Source: Mactra quadrangularis
Taxonomy: Eukaryota > Mollusca > Bivalvia > Venerida > Mactridae
NCBI GenBank assembly: GCA_025267735.1
Contig: CM046296.1
Location: 19,928,464 to 19,992,463, forward strand
Reading direction: 5' to 3'
Length of the DNA: 64,000 nt
Notes under the pieces: model-generated
What the model was told of the DNA's origin: nothing
Database searches by the model: none
The model's input: the letters and a program-made list of their open reading frames with translations, nothing else
Program-made: the position numbers and the translations under genes
Shown: positions 63,033-64,000 of the stretch, piece by piece
Layout: each line of letters starts with the position of its first letter
Position numbering within the stretch: position 1 is the first letter of the stretch

Positions 63033-63613
63033 AATATTTGCTTTGGAAAGAAATAATTCACGTGTATAATTTATTGCATTAACCTGTTTCTGTGAATACA
63101 TTTAACTTTGACTTTAGTATTTTGAGAATACTTACATTTACATAACTTTATCACAAGTAGTACATGACTTTTGTACAGTTCATTAAATTGCCTGAGGATT
63201 TTCCGAGAAAGTATTACTGTTTATGATATTATACTCAATTTATAATGTAATCTTAGATGTTTGTTATAAATTAAGGGTTAAAAATTTAAGAGGAATACTA
63301 AAAAGTCAACTCATTTGAGTAGTGCTTAGGTAAAATTGTACTCGTATCGCGACATGCTTGGAAAAAATCTGCCCTTAAACTTAAATATTGATCGAATATT
63401 TCAAATGTATCTCATCTGTAGAATGTGATCTTTGTCCGGCAATTTTATATTCAACTTTTTTAAATCTTATTTTTTTTGTAAATAGTTAATCAACATACGA
63501 GGTCATTTTGTCCTTACAACTTATATCAATCACACTCTCGCATCCTGGTTCCCCCTGCATTGAGCTAGAAGGGTAATTTCTTACTCCAGGAAAGGACGAG
63601 GTAAGTTTTGAAT
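63033..63613. other. sequence without a recognised gene
   Basis: AT-rich. An acceptor-like TTCTTACTCCAG and a donor GAG|GTAAGT lie only 11 bp apart at 63590-63600. This was considered as a micro-exon but not supported. Confidence 0.35.
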
Positions 63614-63689
63614 GTGATTGAACCAATACTAAGCTGAATAATCATCGAATACCAGTTCAATGTCATAACCACTCGACCACACCCGCTCC
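63614..63689 (-). mobile_element. tRNA-Ser/Leu-like SINE head or tRNA pseudogene
   Basis: The minus strand reads GCGGGTGTGGTCGAGTGGTT then ATGACATTGAACTGGTATTC, with GTATTGGTTCAATCAC as a B box variant. It aligns end to end with 58816-58890. The TGGTCGAGTGGTTA A box is typical of class II tRNAs, but the B box is altered. Confidence 0.5.
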
Positions 63690-64000
63690 AAATGTGACTA
63701 TCTTGGCATGCAAAAAAAGACGGCTAGCAGACGATACATGAGCAATGGAGATTTTTATCATCACTTTATATCCTAAATAATAATCATTAGGCCTATCAAG
63801 CCAATGCCACCTTTTAGTGTGTACTAATTTAGTTTCGCTCAAATGTTAGGGTCCATATTATAAACTGTCGAATGACCATATTCGTCATTAGTGCCATTCT
63901 CGTACCCTAAAGTTATCAATATTCTCAATTAGATCAAGGACACTACATGTATATAGTCCTTTATTAGATCGAGGATCTTAATAACAACTGGATACGAGAA
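63690..64000. other. sequence without a recognised gene
   Basis: AT-rich to the window edge. A ~25-bp direct repeat lies near the end (TAGATCAAGGACACTACATG.. and TTAGATCGAGGATCTTAATA). Confidence 0.35.

Noticed and set aside
62737..63069. 110-codon plus-strand ORF
   Set aside because: Antisense reading of the full-length SINE family B copy.
63590..63600. 11-bp micro-exon between a good acceptor and a perfect donor
   Set aside because: Next to a SINE-like head with no partner exons; chance pairing is likely.

Overview
The window looks like a piece of an AT-rich animal genome with split genes and dense short interspersed repeats. A marine mollusc, most likely a bivalve, fits best. The signs are GT-AG bounded coding exons, several tRNA-derived SINE families whose 3' ends run into a '..acgg(c/t)gttaa..' block followed by A/C-rich or (AATAAA)n-like tails, many small TIR elements, and low GC with sparse CpG. 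There is no prokaryotic gene organisation. Nearly all the longest ORFs lie in tandem repeats or are chance ORFs.

The best-supported gene is on the minus strand. A signal-peptide exon (50637-50688) and an Ig-domain exon (1098-1210) match in splice phase: exon 1 leaves one base, exon 2 supplies two, and the joined codon is GTA (Val). Together they encode the N-terminus of a secreted or membrane immunoglobulin-superfamily protein resembling lachesin/DPR-type neuronal adhesion proteins. Its first intron would be about 49.4 kb and fills most of the window. Positions 1-1097 are the start of its second intron, and the remaining exons lie outside the window. A CpG-containing region just above 50.7 kb is the likely promoter.

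The giant intron holds repeats. These include a roughly 2.64-kb TIR transposon (19620-22262) inserted at a TA inside an older repeat rich in AAGATGGCGGC motifs; an inverted copy near 26 kb preserves the empty site. There is a 36-bp minisatellite (35.0-35.2 kb) and a 54-bp minisatellite of about 49 units (46.1-48.7 kb). There are also TIR/MITE-like elements at 0.26, 18.3 and 44.9 kb, fold-back sequences, and SINEs at 10.0, 14.5, 21.5, 32.5, 38.9 and 40.2 kb. A cluster of E-boxes at 37.1 kb is a possible regulatory site.

To the right of the gene (51-64 kb) are a 320-bp fold-back element, a LINE reverse-transcriptase relic (53.2-53.9 kb), and two copies of one hAT-like non-autonomous element (54.05 and 56.22 kb). 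There is also a plausible plus-strand terminal exon (54849-54950) with a duplicated 3' UTR block, a tandem array of palindromic ~75-bp units (55.2-55.8 kb), a CpG-rich MITE (61.4 kb) and more SINEs. No CRISPR array, rRNA or convincing functional tRNA gene was seen. I found no clearly new multi-gene system; the notable content is one long-intron gene and the layered repeat history.
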